The notes beneath the pieces are model-generated. The model saw only the letters and a list, made by a program, of their open reading frames with translations. It did no database searches and was not told the origin of the DNA. The position numbers and the translations under genes were made by a program. Positions 9,216 through 19,289 of a DNA stretch of 64,000 nt are shown in pieces. Every line of letters starts with the position of its first letter. The first letter of the stretch is position 1. This DNA is from an uncultured Lachnospiraceae bacterium (GTDB lineage: Bacteria > Bacillota > Clostridia > Lachnospirales > Lachnospiraceae): contig CAMNSD010000002.1 in the NCBI GenBank assembly GCA_946554445.1, positions 62,001-126,000 of the forward strand, in the 5' to 3' direction.

Positions 9216-10814
9216 TCAATCCTCCCGTGCACTTTTACGATATCTGGACGGCGTACAGCCCTCCTGCTCTATGAATCTACTGATAAAGTAATCTAGATCC
9301 CTGTATCCTACATCCTCTGCAATCTGACTGACTTTCTTATCGGTCCGGATCAACTGGGACGCCGCCTCCTTAATCCTATAGTTATTCAGGTAATTCTTAA
9401 AAGACTGTCCGTACCGTTTACGGAATATCTGTCCCAGATAAGAACTGTTGATATAATATTTCTGCCCCAGTTCCCGCAGCGTCAAGTTCTCCGCATAATG
9501 CTCTTTCACCTCATTCTCAATCTCCGCCAATATCCCTTTAGAGACATTCTTACGTAGCTGCACCAGATATTCCGCGAACTCACAGGCAAACTTACGCATA
9601 TGTGACCTGCTGCCCCGAAGAATCTCCTCCTTGGATACACTCTCACTGATATAAGAAAGCACCTCATCCTGATTGACCGATTCATCCTGCTCCGCCGCCA
9701 GATTAATCAACCGGAAGATCAGCCAGTTTAAGTTCATGGTCACTGTCTCCCTGGTCCTGTCCTGTCTGTCCATCTCCGTAAAGAGTTCATCCACGCTCTT
9801 GTTAATCAAAACCGTATCGTTCTGATCCACTGCCATGACCAGATCATCCAGGGGTTGTATACACAAAACGGTCTTGGAAGGATTTACCTGTACTTCTTTT
9901 TCATAATAATAGATACTCTTCGTATCCTGAAAGCCTTTGAAGGAACGCAACACACAAGCGGAACTGTAGGAACGGGAAATCCTGCTGATATCTTCCACTC
10001 GCTTACCCACAAGCAATATCACCGGCAGTTTTTCACTGCCGTTCTGGGCCGTCTTATGCAGCGCCCTCATAAACGCTTCCTCCGTCAGGCCCCGCTCTTT
10101 TGCCATATAATCAAAATATACAAACCCTATCTCATATTCTTCCTCATAGACAAAGAAATCCTTGAACAGATGATCCGCATCCTCCCGCAGGTAACGGGAC
10201 ACCTGTTCATATACCTGTTCTTTTAATTCCGACACTTCCTCGTCCGACATTTCTTCCAGCGCCGAAAGATCATTGAGACAGATATGGAGATACCTGACAC
10301 CTTCGCCGCAGTGGAAATTCTCCCTGACATATGACAGGTTCTGTTCCTTTCCCTTACCCTGCAGCAGGGCCATCATATTCTGCAGAAGATACCCGCGCTG
10401 CATCCGCTGGCTATCCATCTCCTCCTGCATCATATTCTCCCGCTTCTTCGTTACCTGTCTGATATTTTCAAGAAGCTGCTCTTTCTGGACAGGTTTTAAG
10501 ATATAATCCATACAGGAATAACGGATTGCCGCCTGCGCATATTTAAAGTCATTGTACCCGCTCAGAATGATAATGTAGGCTTCTGAAAGCTTCTCATTGC
10601 GCACCGTCTCCAACAATTCCAGACCATTGACCTGCGGCATGCGGATATCTGTAATGATCAGGTCAACTACATTTTCTTTCAGATAATCCAACGCTTCCTG
10701 TCCATCCGAGGCTTTCTTGACAATCTCATAGCCTTCCTTTTCCCAGTCAATGATCACAGATAATCCCTGCAATATAAACGGCTCGTCATCCACTAACATT
10801 ACTCTCATCAACAT
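9216..10814 (-). CDS. YesN-type response regulator with AraC DNA-binding domain
   Basis: The 532-residue protein has an N-terminal receiver domain (VMLVDDEPF, phospho-acceptor Asp56 in IITDIRMP, Lys in DYILKPVQ), a long central linker region and a C-terminal AraC/XylS double helix-turn-helix (LRELGQKYYINSSYLGQIFRKRYGQSFKNYLNNYRI, in pieces, then the SQIAEDVGYRDLDYFISRF helix). The ATG at 10814 is preceded by GGAAGGA and lies inside the 3' end of the kinase gene, so translation is probably coupled. It should activate the xylan importer and enzyme genes when phosphorylated by the adjacent YesM-type kinase. Such pairs usually control carbohydrate loci in Lachnospiraceae. Confidence 0.93.
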   Translation of the reverse strand: MLMRVMLVDDEPFILQGLSVIIDWEKEGYEIVKKASDGQEALDYLKENVVDLIITDIRMPQVNGLELLETVRNEKLSEAYIIILSGYNDFKYAQAAIRYSCMDYILKPVQKEQLLENIRQVTKKRENMMQEEMDSQRMQRGYLLQNMMALLQGKGKEQNLSYVRENFHCGEGVRYLHICLNDLSALEEMSDEEVSELKEQVYEQVSRYLREDADHLFKDFFVYEEEYEIGFVYFDYMAKERGLTEEAFMRALHKTAQNGSEKLPVILLVGKRVEDISRISRSYSSACVLRSFKGFQDTKSIYYYEKEVQVNPSKTVLCIQPLDDLVMAVDQNDTVLINKSVDELFTEMDRQDRTRETVTMNLNWLIFRLINLAAEQDESVNQDEVLSYISESVSKEEILRGSRSHMRKFACEFAEYLVQLRKNVSKGILAEIENEVKEHYAENLTLRELGQKYYINSSYLGQIFRKRYGQSFKNYLNNYRIKEAASQLIRTDKKVSQIAEDVGYRDLDYFISRFIEQEGCTPSRYRKSARED

Positions 10815-12603
10815 CGCACTGTCCTTCCTGTTCCTTCACCTGCAGATACTCAGATTCCACCCGGATTGTCATAAAAGTACCGATGCCTTTTTCACTCTCT
10901 AAATAAAAATCTACATTACCCTTGGAAATCATTTTTAACCTCAAACAGGCATTGATAATACCGATATGCGCATTTTCTTTAATATCTTCAATCGTACAGG
11001 TACGCATACTCTCATTCATCTGCGCTACCGCTTCTTCCTCCATGCCGCCGCCAGTATCTTCTATCTCAATACACAGAAGCGTCCCCTTCAAGTATACTCT
11101 CACATAAATCCAGCAGGCCGACACCTTTTTCTCCATACCGTGTACACAGGAATTCTCCACAAAAGTAGTTAGTGTTAATTTCGGAATATCGTAGTCCGCG
11201 CACGCTTCCGGCAGATCAATTTCATAATGCAGGCGGTTGCCAAACCGATACTGCTGCAATTCCAGATAAGCTTCCACAAAACTCATTTCTTCCGCAAGCT
11301 TAATATTATCAGAAGCCCAGTTAATGTTCTGCCGCTCTAAGATGGCCAGCTTCTCTATCATGCGGGCCGTCACTTCTTCCCCTTGAATGACCGAACGCAT
11401 CCGGATACTCTCCAGTACATTAAAGAGAAAGTGTGGATTGATCTGACTGTGCAGGGCCAGAAGTTCGGCGTTTTGTCTGGCAAGATCTATCTCCTGTCTC
11501 TCCAGCCTGTCCTTATATACACGCTGGATCAGATCGTTCATCCTTTTTACCATGCGGTTATAATTTTGCATCAGGATGCCAATCTCATCCTTCCCCCTCA
11601 CATTTTCTATTCCCTGTAAGCTTCCTCCCTGTTCCTGGTCGAAGGCGGCTCCCAATTCCCACAACCTCTGAGTAAAAGACCTGTTCACAGTAGAGACCAT
11701 AACCACTGGTAAGAATAAGTTCACCACTACCAGAAAGATAATCAGAGGCATATGTTTTTCCAACTGCCTGACCACGGAACTCTGCGGCTTCATGACCAGA
11801 ATGTCGATTTCCTCCCCATACATGGTAAAAGATTTTTTGTATGCCACCGGCTCTTTTCCGGTAAGCATATGAAAGTCCTCATGACTGCTGGAATGTCCTT
11901 CATTGGAAAATAAGATCCGATCACCCTGACACACATAAATCCCATATCCATAATTCGTCAGCATCAGTTTCCTGGCTATATTGTTATAATCCAGATCCAG
12001 CCTGAGAATCTTCTCACAGCCTTCTTTCTTAAAATAATCCAGATGTCTAACCAGGGATACCCTCCGCATGGAAGACGCCGATTTATCAGACTCACCAATA
12101 TAATAGAAGGAAAAAGCCAGACTCCTTCCCGATTCCATATATGCTCGATACCACTCCGTATCCTCCCCGTCCGACAGCCGATAAAAATGCCCGCCGTTCA
12201 CTATGGTATCGTTATCCGCATAGATAACAACATTGGAAATGTTATATCCTTTCAGCAGATCTAAAGTTGATTTTCCGAACAATTCCACACTGGCGCTGAA
12301 AAAATCATATCCGCTCCCATACTCTTCATTCAAGAAATCATTAATGTCCCCATCCACATAGATATCATTCATTCCATTAACGGCTTCCTCGAAAGTATAT
12401 TCCAAGCTAAACTTCACAGCATCCGTCATATTCTCAAACTCATAAATCTGCTCCTTCTTTTCTGCATCATACAAAATATACAGGATAATACTGTCCGTCA
12501 GGACTAGCGGTAAGATCATACAGAAGACATATATAATGATCAGTTTCTTCTTAATATTAAAGTCGTTCATTATATTTTCTATCTTACCCCGATATCTGAT
12601 CAT
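10786..12603 (-). CDS. YesM-type sensor histidine kinase
   Basis: The 605-residue membrane kinase has a first span at about residues 20-45, an extracellular sensor region of about 240 residues, a second span at about 286-305, a HAMP-like linker and a His_kinase core. The phospho-acceptor is His391 in SQINPHFLFN, the hallmark of the LytS/YesM class, and the ATP lid contains IEDTGGGM. It starts 4 bases after the GH43 stop, with GGGTGAGATT serving as binding site, so it is in an operon with the GH43 gene. It overlaps the regulator gene by 29 bases. It probably senses an extracellular xylan-derived oligosaccharide, directly or through the binding protein; that is inference. Confidence 0.93.
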   Translation of the reverse strand: MIRYRGKIENIMNDFNIKKKLIIIYVFCMILPLVLTDSIILYILYDAEKKEQIYEFENMTDAVKFSLEYTFEEAVNGMNDIYVDGDINDFLNEEYGSGYDFFSASVELFGKSTLDLLKGYNISNVVIYADNDTIVNGGHFYRLSDGEDTEWYRAYMESGRSLAFSFYYIGESDKSASSMRRVSLVRHLDYFKKEGCEKILRLDLDYNNIARKLMLTNYGYGIYVCQGDRILFSNEGHSSSHEDFHMLTGKEPVAYKKSFTMYGEEIDILVMKPQSSVVRQLEKHMPLIIFLVVVNLFLPVVMVSTVNRSFTQRLWELGAAFDQEQGGSLQGIENVRGKDEIGILMQNYNRMVKRMNDLIQRVYKDRLERQEIDLARQNAELLALHSQINPHFLFNVLESIRMRSVIQGEEVTARMIEKLAILERQNINWASDNIKLAEEMSFVEAYLELQQYRFGNRLHYEIDLPEACADYDIPKLTLTTFVENSCVHGMEKKVSACWIYVRVYLKGTLLCIEIEDTGGGMEEEAVAQMNESMRTCTIEDIKENAHIGIINACLRLKMISKGNVDFYLESEKGIGTFMTIRVESEYLQVKEQEGQCDVDESNVSG

Positions 12604-12607
12604 AATC

Positions 12608-14158
12608 TCACCCAGCCTGATACCTAAACTTCATAAAGTCGGCGTTGCCGCCGGATTGTCTCGTGGCATATGTAAAAATCCCGAATCTGCATCCTGTAAA
12701 ATGATCCAATTTAAAATACAGCTTTTGCCGAATCCCCAATGGCTTCCAGCTTCCATTCTCCTCATAGGCAAAATCCGCTTCATCCTTTTTATCCTGAAAG
12801 TTCAGATGAACTTTCAGGGTGATACACGATACACTGATCGGAATTCTCTCATACTCTACCGGCGGATTTAAAAAATCCTGATCTGCATGCAGCGTTTCAT
12901 CCATTGCCGGTTTTGCATACATCACCAGATAATACTTTCCTTCATCCTTCGTCAATGCGATTGCCCCATAACAGCCAATCCAGGCACTGATCCCCGCATA
13001 GTCTCCATCTTTCATATCGCTTCCGTCTACAGTCACCCAAGCCGTACTCTCCGGCCCAAAACTTCTCTGCGTCAGCACGTTATGGGCAAGAACCGGACTA
13101 TCGCACAACTCTCCCGTATGGATCCTCAGCGCACCCGGCCGCTCTGTCACAGACCAGAGACTGTCTATCGGATTATGATTAAACTGCCAGAATGCTTTTA
13201 AATTCACCTTCCCATTTTTGTCTGGTTTATAGAAGAAATCATCATCACCATTTAACGGGGTATACACATAATCCGGCCTGCTGCTTGGAACAGAAACACA
13301 TTGAGGCACTTTTCCGTCCTCCCCGACAACAGGATACCCTTCCTCATCAAAATGCATCGGCATCACCATGGGTGACCTGCCGAGCGCCCCTCTGTCATGA
13401 AACATAAACAAGTACCAATCTCCCCAAGGGGTATCTACCATACCGCCCTGGGCCACACCGAGATTGTGATATCCCATATCGTCATCAATAATACATTTTC
13501 CCTTAAATTCACCTTCCAGGGAATCTGCAATAAAACAATCCTCCGTTTTTCTCTTCGTGCCGTATGCCGGAATATGACAAGTGAACAAATAATACCTGCC
13601 GTCCTTTTTATACAGATGGGAACCTTCATAACCAAGGGAAAGCTCTCCCTTATCCCGGACGATCATTCTGTGCAGCCCTCCCGCAAGAGGCCCGCTTAAA
13701 TCTGAACGCAGCTGCGTCAGATACAACTCCGTGTTGCCATAAACAATATATACCTTACCATCATCGTCAAAAAACAGGGAGTTATCGTGATAAAATCCCT
13801 CTATGTTGTTGACTTTCCACGGTCCTGCAGGATTGCCCGCCGTCAGAAGATAGGTCTTGTGCGTATCGTTCGCCGTAAAACATATGTAGAATAATCCCTC
13901 GTGATATCTTAAAGAAGGCGCCCACATTCCCTGCCCATATATCTGTGATCCTTCTTCCAACCGGTGTCCGGGAGTATCTTCCAGCATATCATAAGCATGA
14001 CACACAAACTCCCAATCCATAAGATCATAGGAACGCAGAATATCACAGCCAGGCATAAAATGCATTGTAGTACTGGCCATATAATAAGTATCGCCAACTC
14101 TGATGATATCCGGATCCGGAAAATCCGTATATAAAACAGGATTTTGTTTTGTTTTCAT
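12608..14158 (-). CDS. Glycoside hydrolase family 43 enzyme (second copy in locus)
   Basis: From the ATG at 14158, chosen because GGAGGGGG lies just upstream, the protein has 516 residues. A longer frame to 14200 lacks a good binding site. The GH43 catalytic acids are Asp15 in TDFPDPDII, Asp125 in FYHDNSLFF and Glu178 in GYEGSHLYKK. A C-terminal beta-sandwich of about 190 residues follows. It has no signal peptide. It differs clearly from the other GH43 enzyme in the window (FPDPD versus YPDPS motif), so it belongs to another subfamily and probably removes a different decoration or linkage from arabinoxylan oligomers. It is the first gene of an operon with the YesM/YesN genes. Confidence 0.93.
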   Translation of the reverse strand: MKTKQNPVLYTDFPDPDIIRVGDTYYMASTTMHFMPGCDILRSYDLMDWEFVCHAYDMLEDTPGHRLEEGSQIYGQGMWAPSLRYHEGLFYICFTANDTHKTYLLTAGNPAGPWKVNNIEGFYHDNSLFFDDDGKVYIVYGNTELYLTQLRSDLSGPLAGGLHRMIVRDKGELSLGYEGSHLYKKDGRYYLFTCHIPAYGTKRKTEDCFIADSLEGEFKGKCIIDDDMGYHNLGVAQGGMVDTPWGDWYLFMFHDRGALGRSPMVMPMHFDEEGYPVVGEDGKVPQCVSVPSSRPDYVYTPLNGDDDFFYKPDKNGKVNLKAFWQFNHNPIDSLWSVTERPGALRIHTGELCDSPVLAHNVLTQRSFGPESTAWVTVDGSDMKDGDYAGISAWIGCYGAIALTKDEGKYYLVMYAKPAMDETLHADQDFLNPPVEYERIPISVSCITLKVHLNFQDKKDEADFAYEENGSWKPLGIRQKLYFKLDHFTGCRFGIFTYATRQSGGNADFMKFRYQAG

Positions 14159-14264
14159 TTCCCCCTCCATGTCAGGGCAATTTACTGCCCATCTACACAT
14201 AACATACGAATAGCTTCTTACTTTTTAAAATACCACAAAAATATGATAATTTCCATTCTTTGCG

Positions 14265-14293
14265 TTGACATTATATTATTTTGAGGCTATAAC
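14265..14293 (+). promoter_or_regulatory. Sigma-70-type promoter of the antiporter gene
   Basis: TTGACA at 14265-14270, a 17-base spacer and TATAAC at 14288-14293 give a near-consensus vegetative promoter, 53 bases before the antiporter ATG. A GGGAGGAG binding site follows at about 14333-14340. Confidence 0.75.
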
Positions 14294-14346
14294 TATTTAA
14301 GGATGAAAATATACATAAGAACTATACTTACGAGGGAGGAGATAAT

Positions 14347-15537
14347 ATGGAAACATATAATGTATTTCTGGATCTTGCAGTCATCCTATTTTTTGCCAAA
14401 GTATTCGGTATCCTAGCAAGAAAATGTAAAGCGCCCCAGGTGGTAGGACAGATTTTGGCCGGCCTTGTCGTTGGGCCCTGTGTCCTTGGCTGGATCAGCC
14501 AGACAGAATTTATCACACAGATGGCAGAGATCGGCGTGATCATCTTAATGTTTGAGGTGGGGTTGGAGACCGACTTAAAGGAATTGCTCAAGACCGGTCC
14601 CATTGCCTTCTTAATTGCCTGCGCCGGCGTATTTATCCCATTGATCATGGGCGCTCTCTTATATATGGGCTTTTACGGATTTGCCCCCTGGGGAAGTGAG
14701 CATTTCTATAAAGCAGTCTTCATGGGAACCATTATGACCGCCACCAGTGTAAGTATCACTGTGGCCGTCCTGCAAGAACTGGGTAAGATTAAAAGTAAAG
14801 TTGGCACCACCATTGTCAGTGCCGCAATCATTGACGATGTGATCGGTATTATTGTCCTCACTTTTGTGATCGGCTTTAAGAGTCCTGATTCACATCCGGG
14901 CACAGTAGTCATTAAGACCATTGCTTTCTTTATTATGGCTATTGTCGGCGGATACATTGTCTTTAAGATTTTCCTCACCCTAGATAAACGCTATCCCCAT
15001 ACCAGACGTATCCCTATCGTCGCATTGGCTTTCTGCTTCGCCCTGTCTTATACGGCGGAGAAATACTTTGGGATTGCGGATATCACCGGCGCTTACGTAG
15101 CCGGTATCGTGCTGTGTAACTTAAGCGACAACACCTATATAGAACGTAAAGTGGATGTCAGTTCCTATATGATGTTCGGCCCGATCTTCTTTGCCGGTAT
15201 CGGTCTGAAAACCACCTTCGATGCGATAGACGGCACTATGATCGCTTTTTGTATTTGCTTTGTAATCGTAGCGCTCTTAGCCAAGGTGCTTGGCTGCGGC
15301 CTGATGAGCAAGCTCTGCCGATACAGTTTTCCTGACTCCTTGAAAATCGGCGTCGGGATGATGACACGCGGAGAAGTGGCTCTGATCGTAGCGCAAAAGG
15401 GAATGGCAGCAGGGCTGTTGACCGCGGATTATTTTACGGCAGTCATTCTGCTGATTTTGGTATCTTCCATTATGACGCCCCTGATTATGAAATTCTTATA
15501 TAGTAAAGAAAAGCCTGTGGAAAGTACAGCGGCTTAA
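14347..15537 (+). CDS. Cation:proton antiporter of the CPA2/KefB family
   Basis: The 396-residue protein is almost entirely membrane segments (about 12-13), matching the Na+/H+ exchanger domain of the CPA2 superfamily. The transport-site aspartates are Asp163-Asp164 in AAIIDDVIGIIV, and the paired motif TATSVSITVAVLQELGK is characteristic of this group. The family exchanges Na+ or K+ for protons across the cytoplasmic membrane. Unlike KefB and KefC it ends directly after the last span, with no cytosolic RCK/TrkA domain. It is a single-gene unit with its own promoter and a strong terminator downstream. The ion specificity cannot be told from sequence. Confidence 0.92.
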   Translation: METYNVFLDLAVILFFAKVFGILARKCKAPQVVGQILAGLVVGPCVLGWISQTEFITQMAEIGVIILMFEVGLETDLKELLKTGPIAFLIACAGVFIPLIMGALLYMGFYGFAPWGSEHFYKAVFMGTIMTATSVSITVAVLQELGKIKSKVGTTIVSAAIIDDVIGIIVLTFVIGFKSPDSHPGTVVIKTIAFFIMAIVGGYIVFKIFLTLDKRYPHTRRIPIVALAFCFALSYTAEKYFGIADITGAYVAGIVLCNLSDNTYIERKVDVSSYMMFGPIFFAGIGLKTTFDAIDGTMIAFCICFVIVALLAKVLGCGLMSKLCRYSFPDSLKIGVGMMTRGEVALIVAQKGMAAGLLTADYFTAVILLILVSSIMTPLIMKFLYSKEKPVESTAA

Positions 15538-15548
15538 ATTTCTTATAT

Positions 15549-15604
15549 ATCAAAAATCCCTGATTGTCAGTTATATGAAGACTGTACAATCAGGGATTTT
15601 TGAT
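15549..15604. terminator. Bidirectional terminator between antiporter and trxA
   Basis: A near-perfect inverted repeat (stem ATCAAAAATCCCTGATTGT at 15549-15567 and its complement to 15604) is flanked by A runs on one side and T runs on the other. It can end the plus-strand antiporter transcript and the minus-strand trxA transcript that converge on it. Confidence 0.9.
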
Positions 15605-15623
15605 ACTAAGATTTAAAAATACA

Positions 15624-15941
15624 TTACAACACTTTCTCAATCTGCGCTTCTAACTCTTCCTGCGGAACAGCGCCCACAATCGTGTCTGCTTCCTTACCAC
15701 CCACAAAGATTTTCATGGTAGGAATGGACATCACACGGTATAACCTGGCAAGTCCATCTTCTTCATCGATATTGCACTTTCCGACCTTTACCTTGCCGTC
15801 ATACTTCGCAGCCAACTCCTCCACAATCGGCGCCATCATCTTACAGGGCCCGCACCAGTCTGCATAGAAATCTACAAAGACCGGAATTTCTGAATTTAGA
15901 ACCTCACTCTCAAAATTTGCTGCTGTAAATTTGTATTCCAT
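15624..15941 (-). CDS. trxA: Thioredoxin
   Basis: The 105-residue protein is a standard single-domain thioredoxin with the redox motif WCGPC (Cys30 and Cys33) after VDFYAD and the conserved cis-proline in SIPTM. It reduces disulfides in cytosolic proteins such as ribonucleotide reductase and peroxiredoxins, with electrons from thioredoxin reductase, which is not in this window. A strong binding site (AGGAGGAG) precedes the ATG. The gene sits 51 bases downstream of trmB on the same strand and ends at the bidirectional hairpin. Confidence 0.95.
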   Translation of the reverse strand: MEYKFTAANFESEVLNSEIPVFVDFYADWCGPCKMMAPIVEELAAKYDGKVKVGKCNIDEEDGLARLYRVMSIPTMKIFVGGKEADTIVGAVPQEELEAQIEKVL

Positions 15942-15992
15942 ATTTTCTCCTCCTATATTGTTTTATACCCACGGCTTGTCCCGATTCCGAGA

Positions 15993-16631
15993 TTACCGCG
16001 AGATAATATATTTACAGATAGGGTTTCCCATGGACGAAAATTTCTCTTCATATTCCGTCATCACATTACCCTGCATCATCTGCGCATCATGATGCAGATC
16101 TTCCGTCATCTGGTCTAAATGCCATCCTGCCGGTTCTAATTCCTCCAGCGCAAATCGAAATAACTCCAGGTTGTCCGTCTTAAACTCGATCGCGCCGTCT
16201 GGTATTAGTATCTCATCATACCGCTGTAAAAATTCACGGGAAGGCAGTCTTCTCTTCGCATGTCTGTCTTTCGGCCATGGATCCGAAAAATTCAGATAAA
16301 TCCTCTCTACCTCTCCTGGTGCAAATACACTCGTGATCTCCTCCGCCTCCATACGGATAAAATAAAGATTCCCCAACGGATCCGCCTCCATCTTCTGTAT
16401 CCCTCGAAGCAGCACGCTGGAATATTTCTCAATGCCTACATAATTAATATTTGGATTGGCTCTCGCCAGATCCATGATAAAACGGCCCTTACCCATCCCA
16501 ATCTCTATCCGAATCGGATGATCGTTTGCAAATATCTCTTTCCATTTTCCCCGATGTTCTTGCGGCTCATGAATCACATAGTCACACCCCGCGATCACTT
16601 CCCGCGAACCTGTTATATTTCTAAGTCTCAT
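15993..16631 (-). CDS. trmB: tRNA (guanine-N7-)-methyltransferase
   Basis: The 212-residue protein is TrmB, which methylates G46 in the variable loop of tRNAs with S-adenosylmethionine. The SAM-binding loop is EIGMGKGRFI (from about residue 43) and the family signature NFSDPWPKDRHAKRRL is present in full. Its length is normal for the bacterial enzyme. Genes trmB and trxA lie head to tail and may share a transcript. Confidence 0.96.
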   Translation of the reverse strand: MRLRNITGSREVIAGCDYVIHEPQEHRGKWKEIFANDHPIRIEIGMGKGRFIMDLARANPNINYVGIEKYSSVLLRGIQKMEADPLGNLYFIRMEAEEITSVFAPGEVERIYLNFSDPWPKDRHAKRRLPSREFLQRYDEILIPDGAIEFKTDNLELFRFALEELEPAGWHLDQMTEDLHHDAQMMQGNVMTEYEEKFSSMGNPICKYIISR

Positions 16632-16881
16632 ATACTAATTCCAATCTTATATCAATATACATAATAATCTCTCTATTTCGAAGCACAAGCATCTTGCTTT
16701 ATCCTTTATTCTACAACATTTTGTATTTTTTGTGAATACACTACAGTTTTTGCAAAAAATAGTGTATGATATATGTGGCTTAAATTTGGCCGTCTTTGTT
16801 TTAAAGTATGCGACGCGATTCCAATTCATAAACAATTGATTTTGACATATACTTGTTACCATAAAAGAAAGGTCTAACGAT

Positions 16882-18387
16882 ATGTTTTCATTATATAAAT
16901 ATAAAAACCATAAAGCAGCAAGATTCCTTTTTTTGCTTCTTACAATTACAATATCCTTATGCAGTTTTCATGCCAACACCCTTACTGCCTATGCTACTTT
17001 AGAAGAATTGGAAGCAGAGGCGGAAGCCCGCAAGGCGCTCCCAATTCAGTCCAACGAAATTGAAAACTGGCCGGTGGGCCCACAGATTAGCGCACAATCC
17101 GCTATTCTTATGGATGCCAACACCGGCGTTATTCTCTATTCCAAAAATATCCACGAACGTCTCTATCCGGCCAGCACTACCAAGATCATGACTTGCCTGC
17201 TCGCGATGGAGCAGGGAAATCTGGACGACAAAGTGGAATTTAGTCATGACGCTGTTTTTTCCGTGCCAGTAGGCGGTTCCAACATGGGTATGGATGTGGG
17301 ACAGTCTATCACACTGGAAGAATGCCTTTACGGAATCTTAGTTGGTTCCGCTAACGAAGTAGCCAACGCCGTGGGAGAATATATTTCCGGTTCTATTGAC
17401 GACTTTGTAGCGTTGATGAACAAACGCGCAGAGGAAATTGGCTGCAAAGATACTCATTTTATGAATACAAACGGCCTGCAGGATTCGGACCATTATACCA
17501 GCGCTTATGATCTGGCGCTGATCTCCAGCCATTTTTTCCAAAACGAAATGCTGTGCAAAATTGGCAATACCGCACGCTATCATTTCGAACCCACCAGCAC
17601 ACAGCCCGACGATTTCTTCTTAAACAACAAGCATAAATTAGTCAACGGGGAAATTCCTTACGATGGCATCCTTGGCGGCAAGACTGGTTATACGGACGAG
17701 GCACGGCAGACTCTTGTCACCTGTGCGGAACAAAACGGGATGCGTCTGATATGTGTTGTCTTTAAGGAAGAATCCCCGGCACAGTTTACAGATACAAAGG
17801 AACTTTTAGACTATGGTTTCCACAATTTCCAGGTGATGAATATCTCCGAAAATGAGGATCGTTATAATATTGAAGCCACAGGATTCTTACAGATTGGCGA
17901 CGATATCTTCGGCAGTTCCAAACCTATCCTCTCCATAGACAAAGACAGTTATGTTATCATTCCGAATGTGGTCTCCTTCTTGGATCTTGACTCGGAAATT
18001 GATTACAATATATCCGATGAAAACCGTGTGGCACAAATCCGCTATTCCTATCACGATATGTATGTGGGAAGCGCATACCTTGATCTAATCACAGAGTCTA
18101 ACGCCACCTATGAATTTGATACTAATATGACGGCCACAGATGTCAGCGTAGAAAAAATAGGGCCCGAACCGGAGACAGAACCGGTCTCGGAGACAGATAC
18201 CATCTTCATCAATGTCAAAAAAGTATTGATCACCATTTTAATTATAGCAGCCGTCCTGATCTTCCTGTTTGTTCTTCGTGCGCTGATCTCTAACCGAAAG
18301 ACAGCCAAGCGCAGAAACAACCGTGTGAAACGCAAACAGCGGCGCAAGTCTTATGTACGTTCAGATTTCGATGATTTCGACTTTTGA
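16882..18387 (+). CDS. D-alanyl-D-alanine carboxypeptidase (DacF/PBP5 type)
   Basis: This 501-residue low-molecular-weight penicillin-binding protein trims the terminal D-alanine from peptidoglycan stem peptides outside the membrane. It has a signal peptide (about residues 10-37), then the active-site triad: Ser98-x-x-Lys101 in PASTTK, Ser156-Ala-Asn158 and Lys267-Thr-Gly269. A C-terminal domain follows, then a membrane anchor at about residues 450-470 (VLITILIIAAVLIFLF) and a very basic cytoplasmic tail (RKTAKRRNNRVKRKQRRK). The anchored, Arg/Lys-rich tail replaces the amphipathic helix of classical PBP5. The 3' end overlaps the convergent exonuclease gene by 37 bases. AAAGG precedes the ATG. 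Confidence 0.93.
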   Translation: MFSLYKYKNHKAARFLFLLLTITISLCSFHANTLTAYATLEELEAEAEARKALPIQSNEIENWPVGPQISAQSAILMDANTGVILYSKNIHERLYPASTTKIMTCLLAMEQGNLDDKVEFSHDAVFSVPVGGSNMGMDVGQSITLEECLYGILVGSANEVANAVGEYISGSIDDFVALMNKRAEEIGCKDTHFMNTNGLQDSDHYTSAYDLALISSHFFQNEMLCKIGNTARYHFEPTSTQPDDFFLNNKHKLVNGEIPYDGILGGKTGYTDEARQTLVTCAEQNGMRLICVVFKEESPAQFTDTKELLDYGFHNFQVMNISENEDRYNIEATGFLQIGDDIFGSSKPILSIDKDSYVIIPNVVSFLDLDSEIDYNISDENRVAQIRYSYHDMYVGSAYLDLITESNATYEFDTNMTATDVSVEKIGPEPETEPVSETDTIFINVKKVLITILIIAAVLIFLFVLRALISNRKTAKRRNNRVKRKQRRKSYVRSDFDDFDF

Positions 18388-19289
18388 TACCTTGCCCACA
18401 GACTGTCCACTTCTTCCTGGGAGATAAACTTTTCTGTTTTTACTACGTAAACTTTGTCATTTTCTCCTTTGCGAAGCCGCACTTTTGCTTTCATGTAACC
18501 ATGTTTATCACAATAAGATACACTGTAATAATGCTTCCCATTGGGCGTAAACCATCGAATTTTTCTACGCAGATTCTTATGGCACAGATAACATTTGGTG
18601 CTCATAACCTTCCGGTCCGCTACTGCTGCCGCCTTATCTTCAAAGCTGCGGGAAATATATTTCGCATAGTCATCAAAAATCACTTGTATCTCAGATTCCT
18701 TATCCTTCGGCAGATGGAATACATCGAAAGAGCGATTCTTCAGCACTTCATTTGGAATCTGTGCCAGAATCTTGGCCGTATAATAGGCATCACTGAAAGC
18801 CCTGTGAAAGGGGATATCCTTCTCAATATGAAGGAAATCTATAGCATATTCCAATGTCCTCCTGGACTTCTTATCCTCAAAGGCAATACTGAATAACTTC
18901 TGGACGTCCAAAAACGCAAACGGCCCTTCCGCCATTGGTTCTAAACCATAATATCTGAGATTTCTCTGTAACTCTACCAAATCCAGACATCCCCAAGTAC
19001 AGAAAATATAATCTTTACCGCACCAATCCCAGAACTCTTCTATCACATCCGTAAAAAGATGTCCCTGCTCAAGCTGTTCCATCTGCAGATGAATCAACTT
19101 TCTGGTAATGTGATGCATCTCATGGTATACCTGCGGCCTGATAAGTTCCGAAAACTCATCGATCATTTTTTTATCTTCATTTAATTTGATGGCACCAATC
19201 TCAATGATCTCGAAGGGCAGTACTTTTACGACTTCCTCCTCGCCACTGCTGCTTTGGTTCCATTCTAAATCCAAAATAATATAATTCAT
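18351..19289 (-). CDS. DEDD-family 3'-5' exonuclease domain protein
   Basis: The 312-residue protein has an N-terminal RNase T/DnaQ-like exonuclease fold. Metal ligands include Asp7 and Glu9 in ILDLEWN, and late motifs include HRAFSDAYYTAKIL, the expected His-x(4)-Asp. The exonuclease part ends near residue 190. The C-terminal part carries CYLCHKNLRRK and a second CDKH, four possible zinc ligands, which suggests a nucleic-acid-binding zinc ribbon. It may degrade RNA or DNA ends; the substrate is unknown. It converges on the carboxypeptidase gene with overlapping 3' ends. Confidence 0.85.
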   Translation of the reverse strand: MNYIILDLEWNQSSSGEEEVVKVLPFEIIEIGAIKLNEDKKMIDEFSELIRPQVYHEMHHITRKLIHLQMEQLEQGHLFTDVIEEFWDWCGKDYIFCTWGCLDLVELQRNLRYYGLEPMAEGPFAFLDVQKLFSIAFEDKKSRRTLEYAIDFLHIEKDIPFHRAFSDAYYTAKILAQIPNEVLKNRSFDVFHLPKDKESEIQVIFDDYAKYISRSFEDKAAAVADRKVMSTKCYLCHKNLRRKIRWFTPNGKHYYSVSYCDKHGYMKAKVRLRKGENDKVYVVKTEKFISQEEVDSLWARYQKSKSSKSERT